From positions 16,545,532-16,609,531 of the forward strand of contig NC_054746.1 in assembly GCF_018143015.1 (NCBI RefSeq): a DNA stretch of 64,000 nucleotides, written 5' to 3'. The notes below the pieces were generated by a model. It did not search any database. It was not told the DNA's origin and was given only the letters and a program-made list of their open reading frames with translations. Positions within the stretch are counted from its first letter, which is position 1. Every line of letters starts with the position of its first letter. Positions 62,311 through 64,000 of this stretch are shown here, piece after piece. This DNA comes from Lytechinus variegatus (Eukaryota > Echinodermata > Echinoidea > Temnopleuroida > Toxopneustidae). Made by a program: the position numbers and the translations under genes.

Positions 62311-64000
62311 CTACCACAATAATGCCATTAGGGTCCAACACAAAGCGAGAAGTAAATATGATGCCGTTATAGTGGAACATCCAGCAGTCGTCATCTGTTC
62401 GGTCGGAGTTACTGTTACTGTATAAAGAGAAAGAATGAGGCAAATGTAAAAAAGATGAGATAATATCTTCAATCATGCTCATTACAATGCATGTGAATAG
62501 GGAGAATTGGTCCCCAGACTGGACAAGAGGCCATCAAAAGTACATTACAATCATTGCATTCTTCTTATAGTTGATTTTCTGGGGGGCGTTTCATCAACAT
62601 TTTTGTCCGACAAGTTGTCAGGTTTGACATCTTTCCTTGATTTTGATTGGCTGAGCACTGTAACTATGGTAACTGTCCGATAAAATGGGACTTGTCGGAT
62701 AGAACGTCTGACATGTCCTTTCATGAAATGCTCCTCTGATGTACATGAAATATGAATGTATTCTCATATTTAACTGAAACATTCAAAGATGTTATGAGGT
62801 TTGACAAATGCTTTACAGTTACCATTGTGTTTCATGCTCTCCAGAAAACGCATCTGCAGTTCATTTATTTTTTTTGTGTGTGTGTCAACCATATTCAAAC
62901 CTCTTTCATGTACTGGTAAATTGTGTCTACAAGAAAATTGCAGTTCGTATATATGTTTCTATCACAAAGAATTGTAACTTACAAAGAATTTACTGTTCCA
63001 TATAATTTTAGTGAATTTACTTATTTTGGGGGAGTGTATCATATCATTTTAAGAGAAATATAGTACTTGCCTGCCTCAATGTCTCTCAACTGTCTAAAAG
63101 TGTCAGCCCATGGAGATTGGGACCTAAAGAAGACTGGTATGTAACCCATTGGAGAGGGAACTGTTATGGTCTCTCCGCCATCCGAGGTGATGTCTTCATC
63201 CCAAAGGAATATCCAGTCATCTACAGGAAGATAAACATCCCAGTTTTCTTGACCCTGCTCTATCACTGGAGCAACCAGAAGATCCGGTCCGAACATATAC
63301 TGGTATTGGATGTCGTAGGTGCGCTCGTCGTCCTCATAATGCAGGAAGAGTGGACGTTGAACAGGAATGCCGTGTTCATGGTTCTCACGCAGGGTGTTGT
63401 TGACGTAGTCATTGAGGGCCACGTATATCTTGGTATGGCGGGCGAACTCGTACATGGTGTGTGAGCTTGAGTAGAACTGCCAGTTCTCATCAGGTCTGTT
63501 ACCCTCATGGGTACGCATCATGGTAGTAAAGGCCGCCATCTCGGCATAACGGAGAAAGAGTTCCTCAGTCCTGGTGACTTCAAAGAGAGATGTGTAGCCT
63601 CCTATGTCGAAATGGTTCATTCCGTACCCTGACATACCCAAAGATAGGGTACCGGGGATCACGGATGCTATGCCATCAGCAAGGCCATAGTCAACAAACT
63701 GATCACCAGCCCATGTCATGACACTGTACCTCTGGGATCCTGTATAGCCGGCACGCATCCAAAATAGGATGTCACCCATCTTGCCACCCTCCTCCACCCC
63801 TTCTCTGTTCACCTGAGCCCAGATGGCAGGCCATTGATTATGGATATCTGTACCCTTAGCTCCACTATGAAACACTGCATCTATAGGGAGGTACTCTCCA
63901 AAATCAGCCATCCAACCACTGACACCCAGGTCCAGCATATTTTGTTTTATGATACGGTCCTTGTACCACTGAGCAGCCGCAGGGTTTGTGAAGTCCACAA
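62311..64000 (-). CDS. GH31 sulfoquinovosidase (YihQ-type), partial, probably GPI-anchored
   Basis: The 5' part lies beyond the window. An exon from the right edge to 63,071 is followed by an exon 62,417-62,311 ending in TAG. The 309 residues of the large exon track E. coli YihQ block by block: VDFTNPAAAQWYKDR, GWMADFGEYLP, RAGYTGSQRYSVMTWAGDQF, GGYTSLFE, MMRTHEGNRP, RPLFLHYEDDERTYD and DLLVAPVIEQG. Counting from the first visible residue, the nucleophile Asp is 32, the acid/base Asp 99 and the sulfonate-site Tyr 135. These spacings (67 and 36) equal those of D405, D472 and Y508 in YihQ. The enzyme would free sulfoquinovose from plant or algal sulfolipid glycosides. Intron 62,418-63,070 starts CAG|GCAAGT, a GC-AG type. 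The last exon adds VTVTPTEQMTTAGCS then a hydrophobic end, SYLLLALCWTLMALLW. Alternative: no splicing, ending at 63,039. Confidence 0.9.
62581..62737. mobile_element. Family H MITE, single inverted copy in the GH31 last intron
   Basis: It reads GGGGGGCGTTTCATCAACAT to CTTTCATGAAATGCTCC, the inverse of the two units in EIF1AD intron 1, including the 'gattggctgag' block. Confidence 0.7.

Noticed and set aside
62189-62482. 97-codon minus-strand frame overlapping the last GH31 exon
   Set aside because: It reads the same exon in another phase and runs on into AT-rich intergenic DNA. The GC-AG splice gives a shorter, more sensible end.
63117-63508. Frames opposite to or shifted within the GH31 exon
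   Set aside because: They are shadows of the strongly conserved glycosidase frame.

Overview
The window is nuclear DNA of a marine invertebrate deuterostome, most likely an echinoderm and probably a sea urchin. The evidence is small multi-exon genes with GT-AG introns, AT-rich spacers packed with palindromic DNA elements, tRNA-derived SINEs, a jockey/CR1-like LINE and long microsatellites. The species cannot be fixed from sequence alone, and no LTR or other virus-like element was recognised.

Five genes are well supported. EIF1AD (minus, 13,890-16,632, four exons) is complete. NDUFAF1 (plus, 31,266-32,871, three coding exons) is complete. GNPNAT1 (minus, 38,563-45,074) and CRLS1 (plus, 46,588-52,040, six coding exons) stand head to head over about 0.6 kb of shared promoter. 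A GH31 sulfoquinovosidase of the bacterial YihQ type (minus) enters from the right edge and ends at 62,311. Its last intron appears to be of the GC-AG class and adds a Thr-rich linker plus a hydrophobic C-terminus resembling a GPI-anchor signal. Two weaker exon candidates lie at 2,780-2,838 and 28,711-28,853. NDUFAF1 and CRLS1 are mitochondrial (complex I assembly, cardiolipin synthesis), GNPNAT1 makes GlcNAc-6-phosphate, and EIF1AD is a nuclear eIF1A-like protein. There is no sign of co-regulation beyond the GNPNAT1/CRLS1 pair.

The rest is mobile DNA in nested layers. TTAA-target palindromic elements occur as families A, B, C and D plus one 0.9-kb element. There are hAT-like non-autonomous elements, one with a clean 8-bp duplication inside the LINE, and a Harbinger-like MITE. 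Two 3.2-3.4 kb copies of a foldback element lie at 9,739-12,986 and 57,150-60,530; their ends are arrays of about 26 bp and their target duplications are about 9 bp. Three copies of another element carry repeated perfect DR1 sites (AGGTCAAAGGTCA). A perfect 143-bp palindrome sits at 23,927-24,069.

The leads most worth following are the predicted surface-anchored animal sulfoquinovosidase, the DR1-bearing repeats, and the two foldback families built from short phrase arrays.
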